From DASVTU01 sp036387415 (lineage in GTDB: Bacteria > Acidobacteriota > Blastocatellia > Pyrinomonadales > Pyrinomonadaceae), in contig DASVTU010000029.1 of the NCBI GenBank assembly GCA_036387415.1, forward strand, positions 1-64,000: a DNA stretch of 64,000 nt, written 5' to 3'. The translations under genes and the position numbers were made by a program. Below are positions 43,130 to 50,575 of this stretch, piece by piece. The number at the start of each line of letters is the position of its first letter. Position 1 is the stretch's first letter. Under the pieces are notes generated by a model. The model had not been told where the DNA came from, did no database searches, and worked only from the letters and a program-made list of their open reading frames with translations.

Positions 43130-43813
43130 GTGAGCTTCGGAGAGCCAATTGCCCTCCGCATGCAAGCGGAAATGGAACAGGCTGCGGCGGCAGCCCCGGC
43201 GGACGCCCGCGCCGTCGTCGTGGCCGTGACGAGCGTTGAACATCAGTTCATTGAAAGATTGAGGACGGGCGACGCGGCGGCCTTCGACCGTCTGGTCGAG
43301 GAGCGTTCGGGCGACGTCTATGCGCTGCTCTATCGTCTGACGGAAGACCCCGAAGAGGCGCGCGACTTGACGCAGGAGACGTTCCTCCAAGCCTTTCGCA
43401 ACATCGCACACTTTCGCGGCGAAGCCGATTTGCGAACGTGGCTCTACCGCATCGCGGTCAATCAGGCGCGCAATCGTTGGCGCTGGTGGCGCAGGCGCAG
43501 GCGCGACGTGACCGTCTCGCTCGACGCGACGACGGGCGATGATGCAGACGCGACGCCCCTCAGCGCACGACTCCGCGACACCAACGCGAGCGACCCAGAG
43601 CAGTTGGCGCTGGCGCGCGAACGCGAACGCGCCCTCTCGACGGCGCTCCGCTCTTTATCGCGTAACTATCGCGAAGTGGTGGTGTTGCGGGATGTCGAAG
43701 GATTGAGTTACGAGGAGGTAGCGACGGCGCTCGACATCAGCGTCGGCACAGTGAAATCGAGATTGTCGCGTGGTCGCCTTGAGTTGCGACGCAGGTTGAC
43801 AGGTTCTTTGTAA
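43130..43813 (+). CDS. ECF RNA polymerase sigma factor
   Basis: Starting at GTG 43130, with GGAGGAG 4-5 nt upstream, gives 227 residues. Region 2 is seen in FDRLVEERSGDVYALLYRLT and DPEEARDLTQETFLQAFRNI; the -10-recognition part is FRGEADLRTWLYRIAVNQAR. A basic linker (RWRWWRRRRRD) precedes region 4, LPxxYREVVVLRDVEGLSYEEVA-like with HTH ALDISVGTVKSRLSRGRLEL. It is a typical ECF sigma-70 factor. The anti-sigma gene follows 330 bp downstream after a 249-bp inverted-repeat element and a family B hairpin, unusually far for such a pair. The ORF extends upstream to 43061 but lacks a ribosome-binding site there. Confidence 0.93.
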   Translation: MSFGEPIALRMQAEMEQAAAAAPADARAVVVAVTSVEHQFIERLRTGDAAAFDRLVEERSGDVYALLYRLTEDPEEARDLTQETFLQAFRNIAHFRGEADLRTWLYRIAVNQARNRWRWWRRRRRDVTVSLDATTGDDADATPLSARLRDTNASDPEQLALARERERALSTALRSLSRNYREVVVLRDVEGLSYEEVATALDISVGTVKSRLSRGRLELRRRLTGSL

Positions 43814-43820
43814 ACGAGAA

Positions 43821-44069
43821 CGGAGCGAATGGTTGCCCCACCCCGGCTTCACCAATGAACCCGGTGCCAGGTGGGTCAGGAAGTACGAGGGCTGTTTTTC
43901 GTCGTGGGCGTGCCATTCCTTTAACCGACGGCGGCTTTGAAAACGAGGCCAGCAACACCCGTTTTAGTCGTCGCCAGAGGTTGAGGGTTCGAGCGCGTGC
44001 CGCCGTGGAATGCGGCGCGAGTTGCTTCCTTTCGAGGGAGCAGCCGGGGTTGGTCAGCCATTCGCTCCG
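43821..44069. mobile_element. 249-bp MITE-like or structured-RNA element with 28-bp terminal inverted repeats
   Basis: The ends 43821-43848 (CGGAGCGAATGG... to ...CCCCGGCT) and 44042-44069 are inverted copies differing at three positions. The interior holds three separate hairpins: CACC/GGTG (43850-43866), a two-part stem CGACG+AAAACG with CGTTTT+CGTCG (43926-43973), and CGCG-CCGC/GCGG-CGCG (43994-44019). No coding sequence and no clear target-site duplication are seen. It lies 8 bp after the sigma gene stop. Confidence 0.65.
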
Positions 44070-44075
44070 ATTGTA

Positions 44076-44138
44076 GAAGTCAGAGGTTAGAGGTCAGTTA
44101 AAAACTGTCTTGACTAACCTCTGACCTCCGACCTCTAC
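44076..44138. repeat. Family B heptamer inverted repeat before the anti-sigma gene
   Basis: GAAGTCAGAGGTTAGAGGTC (from 44076) pairs with CTAACCTCTGACCTCCGACC (from 44114). It is related to the 24.2-kb element in both the unit and the start of the right arm. It ends 5 bp before the anti-sigma ATG, so it would place a hairpin over the ribosome-binding region; no separate Shine-Dalgarno sequence is visible. Confidence 0.88.
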
Positions 44139-44143
44139 TCACT

Positions 44144-44911
44144 ATGAATTGCGAGGAGACACAAAAGGCATTTTCGCTTTACGTGGACGACGCGTTGGGC
44201 GCGACGGCGCGCTCCGGCGTTGACGCGCATCTCGAAGTCTGTCCGGTCTGCCGCGTGCAGTTGAACGAAATGCGCGCCGTCGTGCGCGGCCTCTCGGCGT
44301 TGCCACGCCCCGTCGTGCCGACGACGCTGGCGGCTTCCATCAGCGATGTGCTCATGGTTGAACGCGCCGCGCGTGCGACCAAAGCCACGCGCCCGCTCGA
44401 CGTGCGGATTGCCCGTTGGCTTGAGCCGTATCTCATGCCTTACGCGGTCGGCGCGCTCGCATCGTTGATTCTTTTCGTGGCGGTGGTCGGCGCGTTGCGT
44501 TCGCCTCTGGGTCTGCTCAGAGATTTGGCTTACGCCGACACCAACTTCGTCGGCGGCTACGACGTGACGCAACCGCTCACGCCCGAAAACTTCGCCGCAG
44601 ACCGCGCGCCCTTCGCCATCGAATCGCCGAGCCTGAACCCGCGCGGCGCGCTCGCCCAACTCGCCTGGACACCTTCGAGCGGTCTACCCGGCGACGACGA
44701 CATGATTGTGGTGGCGGATGTATACGGCAACGGTCGAGCTTCGCTCGCCGCCGTGATGGAACCGCCGCGCAACCGTCGCGCGGTCGAAGAATTCGAGGAC
44801 GCGCTACGCAAGAATCCCGCTTTCGTGCCCGCCTCGCTCGACCGTCGCCCGCAGACCATGCGCGTCGTCTTCGTCCTGCAAAAGATGAACGTCGAGGAGC
44901 GAAGCTACTAG
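44144..44911 (+). CDS. Membrane-bound zinc-finger anti-sigma factor
   Basis: The 255-residue protein begins MNCEETQKAFSLYVDDALG and has HLEVCPVC at ~30-37, together a zf-HC2 anti-sigma domain (Cys3, His, Cys, Cys). A single membrane helix (YAVGALASLILFVAVVGAL, ~104-122) leads to an extracytoplasmic domain of ~130 residues with no known fold, likely the signal-sensing part. It should hold the ECF sigma factor encoded upstream at the membrane. Its start is immediately preceded by a heptamer hairpin rather than a normal ribosome-binding site. Confidence 0.88.
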   Translation: MNCEETQKAFSLYVDDALGATARSGVDAHLEVCPVCRVQLNEMRAVVRGLSALPRPVVPTTLAASISDVLMVERAARATKATRPLDVRIARWLEPYLMPYAVGALASLILFVAVVGALRSPLGLLRDLAYADTNFVGGYDVTQPLTPENFAADRAPFAIESPSLNPRGALAQLAWTPSSGLPGDDDMIVVADVYGNGRASLAAVMEPPRNRRAVEEFEDALRKNPAFVPASLDRRPQTMRVVFVLQKMNVEERSY

Positions 44912-44964
44912 CAGCCGAACGAGTTTCCACCAGCCGCGCCCGCTGTGACGTGGCGGGCGAAATG

Positions 44965-45000
44965 AAATAGCGAGAGTGAATGTTCACTCTCGCTATTTTT
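44965..45000. terminator. Bidirectional rho-independent terminator
   Basis: AAATAGCGAGAGTGAA (44965-44980) pairs perfectly with TTCACTCTCGCTATTT (44983-44998) around a 2-nt centre, followed by a T-run. It separates the convergent anti-sigma and TPR genes. Confidence 0.92.
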
Positions 45001-45032
45001 ATTTGCGAAGGATGGTGTCTGAACGTCCGCGC

Positions 45033-46529
45033 TTATTTGAATTTGCAGGGGAGTTTGGCGGCGCGGACGGTGGCCGCCAGCGCGGGGTCGAGAGTCTTGA
45101 GTTTGGAATAAGTCGCTTCAGCCTTCTGCTTCTCTTTGTTGAAACAATAAGCCATGGCGAGATTAGCGTATGCGCCAACGAAGTCGGGCTTGAGTTGCAG
45201 CGCCTCCTCATGGAGTTTGATGGCCTCTTTCAGACGCCCCTGCGAGCCGACGGCGACGCCGAGACTGTTGATGGCTTCCGGCCAACCCGGTTTCAGACGC
45301 AAGGCTTCGGTGATGGCGGCGGCGGATTCAGCGGATTTGCCCGTACGCCAGTAGGCCATGCCGAGATTGTAGTGGGCGGCGGATTCTTGCGGCGCGAGCG
45401 TGACAGCCTTTTTGAGCACCTGCACGGCCTCGGCTGTGCGATTAGTTCTCATGAAAGCGAGGCCGAGGAGGATGTGCGCGTTGGCGTGGTCGGGCTTCAA
45501 AGCTATCGTCTTTTGAAACTCCTGCACCGCGCCGCCCCAACGTCTCTCTTTCGCATAGACGAAGCCGAGGTCGTAATGCAGTTCGGGGTCGTCGGGTTTG
45601 AGTTCGAGGGCGCGGCGATAGGCGTCGCTCGCTTCCGTGAAGCGATTCAACTTGCGATAAATGTCGCCGAGATTGCTCAGGGCTTCGTCGTCTTTCGGAT
45701 TCAGACGGACGACCCAACGGTAAGCGTCCGCCGCTTCGCTGAATTTCTCGGCTTTGATATAGGTGGCGGCCAGATTATAGAAAGCCTCTGTGTAGTTGGG
45801 ATTGAGTTTAATGGCGTGTTCGTAAGCGGCGACGGCTTCATCGGTCTGACCCGCGCCGGCATAAGCATTGGCAAGTACGAACCGCGTCTCGGCGTTGTTG
45901 GCATCGAGACGGGCGGCCTGCTTGTAGGCTTCGGCGGCTTCGGCGTAGTGGTTCAACTTGTAGTGCGCCGCGCCGAGCGCCGTGAAGGCATCGACGTTCT
46001 GCGGGTCGAGGCGCGTCGCCTGCTTGAGCGATTCGACGGCTTCGGCGTACCGCCCCAATTCGTTGTAGACGTAGCCGAGATTATAGTGGGCTTCGGCGAA
46101 ATCGGATTTGAGCCGAAGCGACTGTTTGAGCGGCTCGATGGCGTCGGCATACTTGTTCGAGTTGATGGCGGCCTCACCCTTTTCATTCAACGCTTCAGCC
46201 GTGACGCGCGGCGTGGTGGGAGGCGGAGGCGTGGCGCGATTCGTCTCCTCGCGCGGACGCTTCGGCGGCGACGCCACGGGCGGATTGTTTCTCGACGCAG
46301 TTTCGGTCGGGGTCGGAGTGGGACGCGGCGTGCGACGCGGAACGTAACGACGTTGGACGGTCGGACGCTCGCGTCTCTGTGCGAAGCGCACCGTGGAGGG
46401 CGGGTCAACGAAGACGCCGACCGAACTGGCGATGTCGCCCTGCGAACGTGCGGGTCGTCCCGCACAGAGCAGCGTGATGGCCGCCAGCATCGCCAAAGCC
46501 GCGCGCCGTCTGAAAAAGCTTTTCATCAT
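45033..46529 (-). CDS. Secreted TPR-repeat protein with proline-rich linker
   Basis: The 498-residue protein has a signal peptide (ALAMLAAITLLCAGRPARSQ, ~11-30), a Pro/Thr/Arg-rich linker (RRTPRPTPTPTE, ~65-105) and about eleven TPRs (AHYNLGYVYNELGRYAEAVE, ELHYDLGFVYAKERRWGGAV and others). Repeats are close to consensus, so a solenoid for protein binding is expected in the periplasm or at the surface. No enzymatic motif is seen. It is a single gene convergent with the anti-sigma gene. A 13-nt tandem array lies 57 bp upstream of its start. Confidence 0.9.
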   Translation of the reverse strand: MMKSFFRRRAALAMLAAITLLCAGRPARSQGDIASSVGVFVDPPSTVRFAQRRERPTVQRRYVPRRTPRPTPTPTETASRNNPPVASPPKRPREETNRATPPPPTTPRVTAEALNEKGEAAINSNKYADAIEPLKQSLRLKSDFAEAHYNLGYVYNELGRYAEAVESLKQATRLDPQNVDAFTALGAAHYKLNHYAEAAEAYKQAARLDANNAETRFVLANAYAGAGQTDEAVAAYEHAIKLNPNYTEAFYNLAATYIKAEKFSEAADAYRWVVRLNPKDDEALSNLGDIYRKLNRFTEASDAYRRALELKPDDPELHYDLGFVYAKERRWGGAVQEFQKTIALKPDHANAHILLGLAFMRTNRTAEAVQVLKKAVTLAPQESAAHYNLGMAYWRTGKSAESAAAITEALRLKPGWPEAINSLGVAVGSQGRLKEAIKLHEEALQLKPDFVGAYANLAMAYCFNKEKQKAEATYSKLKTLDPALAATVRAAKLPCKFK

Positions 46530-46948
46530 CGTGGGGTAAACTCCTGTTTCGCAACAAGAAAAGTATGACAGGGAGACTGCACTGAGACACTAGATTGAAA
46601 CTACGCCGAAAAACTACATCGAAAAACTATCCTAAGAAACTACTTGGAGAAACTGCCAAATCAAACTCCGGCGGCCTTCGTGAACGCCAGCGACGCAGCC
46701 GACATTCGACGCCCACGCTAGAAGGCTTTCGCCAGCATTCTTCCCATCTCGCGCGTCGCGCGTGCATCTGAATGCGCTCCGGGGTGTTGAATTATCGCAG
46801 AATCGGCGACGCGTGGAAAGTTTTTGCTTTCGCGTCCTTGCACGGCGGCGAACGCGCTGATTTTGCGTCGCTCCATCGTTGATGTTTATACTGTGCACCT
46901 TCGGCATTCAAATCATGACACGGCTCGAAGGAGTATTGGCGAAAGCTT
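46530..46948. other. Intergenic region between divergent TPR and phosphofructokinase genes
   Basis: No gene is supported. The left part holds the 13-nt tandem array listed separately. A hairpin (GACGCG..AAAG / CTTTCGCGTC, 46808-46836) is present. Near the pfk gene TTGCGT (46863-46868), an 18-nt spacer and TATACT (46887-46892) form a weak candidate promoter on the + strand. Confidence 0.45.
46586..46671. repeat. Degenerate 13-nt tandem repeat
   Basis: In register from 46599 the units are AACTACGCCGAAA, AACTACATCGAAA, AACTATCCTAAGA, AACTACTTGGAGA and AACTGCCAAATCA, followed by AACTCCGG; GACACTAGATTGA at 46586 is a weak earlier unit. The period is exactly 13 nt with AACT kept in each main unit. 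There is no in-frame coding use. Confidence 0.85.
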
Positions 46949-48067
46949 ATGGCTGAAGTGAAGCGTATCGGTGTGTTGACAGGCGGCGGCGATGCGCCCG
47001 GCCTCAATCCCGCCCTCAAGGGTCTGGTCTATCGTGCCTCCGAACACAACATCACGGTCGCCGGACTCTACGACGGATGGCGCAGTCTGCTCGACCCGCT
47101 TCACGAACCGCTCGCGCTCGATAGGAGCACCGTGCGACGTTGGGACAGGGACGGCGGAACCAATCTCGGCTCGTCGCGCACCAACCCGTTCAAGACGACG
47201 ACCGACACGGGCGAGCGCATCGACCGTTCCGCCGAAGTCGTGGAGAACATCTCGCGTCTCGGTCTGGATGCGATTGTGGCGTGCGGCGGCGAAGACACGC
47301 TCGGCGTCGCGGCGCGTCTATCGGAACGTGGCGTGCCCGTCGTCGGCGTTCCCAAAACCATCGACAAAGACTTGGCCGGAACCGACTACACGCTCGGCTT
47401 CGACACCGCGCTTCGCAACGTCACAGACATCATCGAACGCTCGCGCACGCCCGCCGGTTCGCACGGTTGGGTGCAGGTCGTCGAAGTCATGGGACGCCAC
47501 GCCGGACATCTCGCGCTCTGGTCGGGTGTGGCGGGCGGCGCGGATTTGATTCTGATTCCCGAACATCCCTTCCGCTACGAGAAGATTTATCAGCACTTGA
47601 AAGAGCGTCTCGGCGACACGACGGGCGCGGTGCGCGACCCGTTGCGGCCACGCTATTCCGTCATCGTCGTCGCCGAAGGCGCATACGCCGAAGACGGCGA
47701 ACTCGTCACCGTTGACGACCGCCACGATGCCTTCGGTCATGCGCGTCTCGGCGGCATCGGCGAAGTGCTCGCACGCCGCATCATGAGCGAAACGCCCTAC
47801 GACGCGCGCTCTGTCATGCTCGGCCACCCGCAACGCGGCGGCGCGCCCTCGCCCGTCGACCGCATCATGGGATTGATGTTCGGCGCACGCGCGGCAGATG
47901 CCGTCGCCGCACAGCAGTTCGGCAAAATGGTTTCGGCGCGCGGCGTCGCTCCCGCCTGCGAACTCTCGCTCGTTGACATCACATCGGTGCTTGGCAAAAT
48001 CAACACCGTCGATACCGAACGTCACTACGACCCCGAACGCTACCACCTCCGAGAAATCGGCATGTGA
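46949..48067 (+). CDS. pfkA: 6-phosphofructokinase with PPi-type active-site residues
   Basis: The 372-residue protein is a PfkA-family enzyme: IGVLTGGGDAPGLNPALKGL, GVPKTIDKDLAGTDYTLGFD, EVMGRHAGHLAL and MLGHPQRGGAPSPVDR. Two positions decide the phosphoryl donor. ATP enzymes have Gly in the GGDGS loop and Gly before TIDND; here they are Asp116 (GGEDT, 113-117) and Lys136 (PKTIDKD), the residues of pyrophosphate-dependent enzymes. The GGED form is typical of the group III (actinobacterial-type) family. It should phosphorylate fructose-6-phosphate with PPi, reversibly, in the cytoplasm. GAAGGAG lies about 13 nt upstream of the ATG. Confidence 0.92.
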   Translation: MAEVKRIGVLTGGGDAPGLNPALKGLVYRASEHNITVAGLYDGWRSLLDPLHEPLALDRSTVRRWDRDGGTNLGSSRTNPFKTTTDTGERIDRSAEVVENISRLGLDAIVACGGEDTLGVAARLSERGVPVVGVPKTIDKDLAGTDYTLGFDTALRNVTDIIERSRTPAGSHGWVQVVEVMGRHAGHLALWSGVAGGADLILIPEHPFRYEKIYQHLKERLGDTTGAVRDPLRPRYSVIVVAEGAYAEDGELVTVDDRHDAFGHARLGGIGEVLARRIMSETPYDARSVMLGHPQRGGAPSPVDRIMGLMFGARAADAVAAQQFGKMVSARGVAPACELSLVDITSVLGKINTVDTERHYDPERYHLREIGM

Positions 48068-48108
48068 GCCGCCACGCCGCTCCAACAGGCAAAATGAATT
48101 TTGACCCT

Positions 48109-48214
48109 GACGAGTTTCAATTTGCCGTGTTTCAATTTTGACGAATCTTAATCCGACGAGTTTCAAACTGATGAATGTCAAACCGACGAGTTTTACAACG
48201 ACGAGTCTCAATCA
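48109..48214 (+). repeat. Degenerate 15-nt tandem repeat overlapping a start codon
   Basis: Seven units follow from 48109: GACGAGTTTCAATTT, GCCGTGTTTCAATTT, GACGAATCTTAATCC, GACGAGTTTCAAACT, GATGAATGTCAAACC, GACGAGTTTTACAAC and GACGAGTCTCAATCA, with one extra base after the second. The ATG of the next gene (48171) lies within the fifth unit, so the later units encode its N-terminus as five-residue steps. Confidence 0.88.
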
Positions 48215-48797
48215 ACTGCGCCTTTATGTTTTCCTTGCCGCCGCTCTCGCCTCCTTTGCCGTGCCCTGCGTGGCGCAGAACCGACAGGCTCAGCGCAACG
48301 ACGCGTACGTCGATGGCAGCGCGGCGAAGTTGAACCGTACACACGTCCGCAAGTTGCACAGCTTGCGTGCGCCCATCGCCATTCCAACTTACGTCCCCGC
48401 AGGCTTCCGCATTGCCGAAGTAACCACCAAGCGCGACACGACGACCGCACGCAATTTCACCATCATCGACTATGCGATTTCTTACCACGCGCCCGGCGGC
48501 AAGAGTTTCAGCATCAACTCCGCCAACGAAGGCATCGGCGACCTTTTTCTCTCGGAAAAGAAGTTGCTGAAAGGCACGAATCCTTTCTTCGAGAACCCGA
48601 TTGAGGTCGGCTATTTGGACGACGACACGGACGGCGAGCCGGAAAAGGAGATTGCCTCACAGTGGGTCAGCAGCCGAAAGCGTTTCCGTGTCAGGAAAAC
48701 GCCCGACGGCGAACAGGTCTACCACCTCCGCGCCGAAGGCATCACGTTGCGCGAAGCACTCAAGATTATGGAGTCGTTGCGCTATTTGAAGCAGTAG
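48171..48797 (+). CDS. Secreted protein of unknown function
   Basis: The 208-residue protein has a signal peptide: a polar N-region (MNVKPTSFTTTSLNQL) encoded by the 15-nt tandem repeat, then LYVFLAAALASFAVPCVAQ. The mature part contains IPTYVPAGFRIAEVTTKRDT and YAISYHAPGGKSFSINSANE, which read like a small alpha/beta domain similar to DUF4367-type regions (a guess). An in-frame TTG at 48138 would add eleven residues (TNLNP-TSFKL) that continue the five-residue periodicity. It lies between pfkA and the glycine cleavage operon with no shared role evident. Confidence 0.7.
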   Translation: MNVKPTSFTTTSLNQLRLYVFLAAALASFAVPCVAQNRQAQRNDAYVDGSAAKLNRTHVRKLHSLRAPIAIPTYVPAGFRIAEVTTKRDTTTARNFTIIDYAISYHAPGGKSFSINSANEGIGDLFLSEKKLLKGTNPFFENPIEVGYLDDDTDGEPEKEIASQWVSSRKRFRVRKTPDGEQVYHLRAEGITLREALKIMESLRYLKQ

Positions 48798-48939
48798 GGC
48801 GCGTGGAAATCCGACGCCTCAGAGGTCGCAAATCCGAGTCGCTTGACGCCCCGTTGCGCGGCGTGTTAGGTTTCCGCTTCGTTCATCACATCAGTATCGC
48901 GTTCAGTAGAACGACCGCCGGAAAGCACAGGAGAAACGT

Positions 48940-50058
48940 GTGAGCGCCCCATCTCTCAAGCAGACGCCGCTGAATGCCATGCATCGCCAATTGGGCGGGC
49001 GTATGGTGGATTTTGGCGGGTGGGACATGCCTGTACAGTACCCGCTCGGCACGGTTGAGGAACACATGCGGACGCGCACGCGTGCGGGTCTCTTCGACGT
49101 TTCGCACATGGGCGAAATAGAGGTGCGCGGCGCGGATGCGGTTCCTTTCGTCAATCGTCTCTGCTCCAACGATGTCACCAAACTCGTCGATGGACAGGCG
49201 CACTATTCGGCTCTGACGACGCCGCAGGGAACCGTGGTTGACGACCTGCTGGTCTATCGTTTCGGAGCCGAACATCTCCTGCTCGTCGTTAACGCTTCGA
49301 CCACCGAAAAGGATTGGGACTGGATTCAATCTCATCGACAGAGCGAATCGGTCGAACTCACGAACCGCAGCGCAGACTTCTGTCAACTCGCGTTGCAAGG
49401 CCCCGACGCCATACGCATCCTTCAACAACTGACCGCCACTCCGCTCGACGAAATCAAGTATTACCATTTCCGCGAGGGCGAAGTGGACGGCACGCCAGCC
49501 ATCATTTCGCGCACGGGCTACACGGGCGAAGACGGTTTTGAAGTCTACGCTGCTGCCGACCGTGCCGAGCAACTCTGGATGCGTCTGCTCGACGCCGGAC
49601 GATACGGCGAGCCGGAAGGCGTCGCGCCCTGCGGACTGGCCGCGCGCAACACGCTCCGACTCGAATCCGCGATGGCGCTCTACGGGCATGAAATCACCGA
49701 GGAGACGACGCTTCTCGAAGCCAATCTCGGTTGGATTTGCAAATTGAACAAAGGCGAATTCACGGGGCGCGAGGCGTTGGCGAAGCAGAAGGAAGAGGGC
49801 GTCAGTCGCAAACTCGTCGGCTTCGAAGTGACTGAGCGCGGCATCGCGCGCGACGGGCAGGAAGTGCTCATCGGAGGCGAGCGCGTCGGGCGCGTTACGT
49901 CGGGCAGCCCCGCGCCGTTTTTGAAGAAGAACATCGGCCTCGCATACGTGCCCGTCGAGCACGCGCGCGAAGGACAGGAATTACAGATTGACGTGCGCGG
50001 TCGCCTCGTCGGCGCACGCGTCGTCCCGACGCCTTTTTATAAACGGCCTAAGAATTGA
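48940..50058 (+). CDS. gcvT: Glycine cleavage system T protein (aminomethyltransferase)
   Basis: The 372-residue protein starts at GTG 48940 with AGGAG upstream. DFGGWDMPVQYP, GLFDVSHMGEIEVRG, LTTPQGTVVDDLLVYRF, SRTGYTGEDGFEVY and GLAARNTLRLESAMALYGHE are the standard GcvT segments. It transfers the aminomethyl carbon from lipoyl-GcvH to tetrahydrofolate and releases ammonia. It is the first gene of gcvT-gcvH-gcvPA-gcvPB. The TGA stop overlaps the first bases of a 20-bp perfect inverted repeat. No glycine riboswitch is visible upstream. Confidence 0.96.
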   Translation: MSAPSLKQTPLNAMHRQLGGRMVDFGGWDMPVQYPLGTVEEHMRTRTRAGLFDVSHMGEIEVRGADAVPFVNRLCSNDVTKLVDGQAHYSALTTPQGTVVDDLLVYRFGAEHLLLVVNASTTEKDWDWIQSHRQSESVELTNRSADFCQLALQGPDAIRILQQLTATPLDEIKYYHFREGEVDGTPAIISRTGYTGEDGFEVYAAADRAEQLWMRLLDAGRYGEPEGVAPCGLAARNTLRLESAMALYGHEITEETTLLEANLGWICKLNKGEFTGREALAKQKEEGVSRKLVGFEVTERGIARDGQEVLIGGERVGRVTSGSPAPFLKKNIGLAYVPVEHAREGQELQIDVRGRLVGARVVPTPFYKRPKN

Positions 50059-50159
50059 CCATAGACGACTGACCATTGACGATGGAAAACAAATCAGCTT
50101 TTATCGTCTATTGTCCATTGTCGATTGTCTGAGATGGTCAGTCGTCTATGGTCTGACTA
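50057..50159. repeat. Family E heptamer inverted repeat (copy 2), perfect 20-bp outer arms
   Basis: GACCATAGACGACTGACCAT (50057-50076) is the exact complement of 50134-50153. The apex ACGATGGAAAAC...AGCTTTTATCGTC matches the 41.8-kb copy. It occupies the whole gcvT-gcvH gap and stops 15 bp before the gcvH ATG. Confidence 0.92.
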
Positions 50160-50173
50160 ACATCGGAGGATTC

Positions 50174-50569
50174 ATGTCAAACGTTCCCGAAAATTTGCAA
50201 TACAGCAAAGACCACGAATGGATTCGTGTGGAAGGCGACACGGGCACCGTCGGCATCACAGACCACGCGCAGCATGCGCTCGGCGATGTGGTCTATGTCG
50301 AACTGCCGAAGGTCGGAGAAAATTTCGCGGCGCATGAGGCGTTCGGCTCGGTCGAATCGGTCAAGGCCGTGTCGGAACTTTTCACGCCCGTCTCCGGCGA
50401 GGTGGTCGAAGTCAACGAGACGCTTCAGGACGAGCCGGAGAAAGTCAACACAGACCCCTACGAATCGGCGTGGATGATTCGCATTCGCGTCAAAGACCGG
50501 GGCGAACTCGACAGCCTCCTGTCAGCCGCCGAGTATGAAGATTTTCTCAGCACGGAAACGGAGTCGTAG
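50174..50569 (+). CDS. gcvH: Glycine cleavage system H protein (lipoyl carrier)
   Basis: The 131-residue protein starts at ATG 50174 with GGAGGA 4 nt upstream. KDHEWIRVEGDTGTVGITDH and ALGDVVYVELPKVG are typical, and FGSVESVKAVSELFTPVSGE contains the lipoylated Lys64. It shuttles the aminomethyl group between GcvP and GcvT. The longer open frame begins inside gcvT and crosses the hairpin; it is not used. GcvPA starts 7 bp after its stop. Confidence 0.96.
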   Translation: MSNVPENLQYSKDHEWIRVEGDTGTVGITDHAQHALGDVVYVELPKVGENFAAHEAFGSVESVKAVSELFTPVSGEVVEVNETLQDEPEKVNTDPYESAWMIRIRVKDRGELDSLLSAAEYEDFLSTETES

Positions 50570-50575
50570 AAGCTA

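Noticed and set aside
43821..44069. Calling the 249-bp element an insertion sequence
   Set aside because: It is too short for a transposase, has no ORF, and no flanking direct repeat could be identified.
47318..48211. A minus-strand frame opposite phosphofructokinase
   Set aside because: It is a shadow of a conserved gene and has no start context.
48798..48939. Glycine riboswitch upstream of gcvT
   Set aside because: No tandem aptamer core or conserved glycine-riboswitch segments were found in the 142-bp gap; only a GC hairpin with a poor -10 is present.
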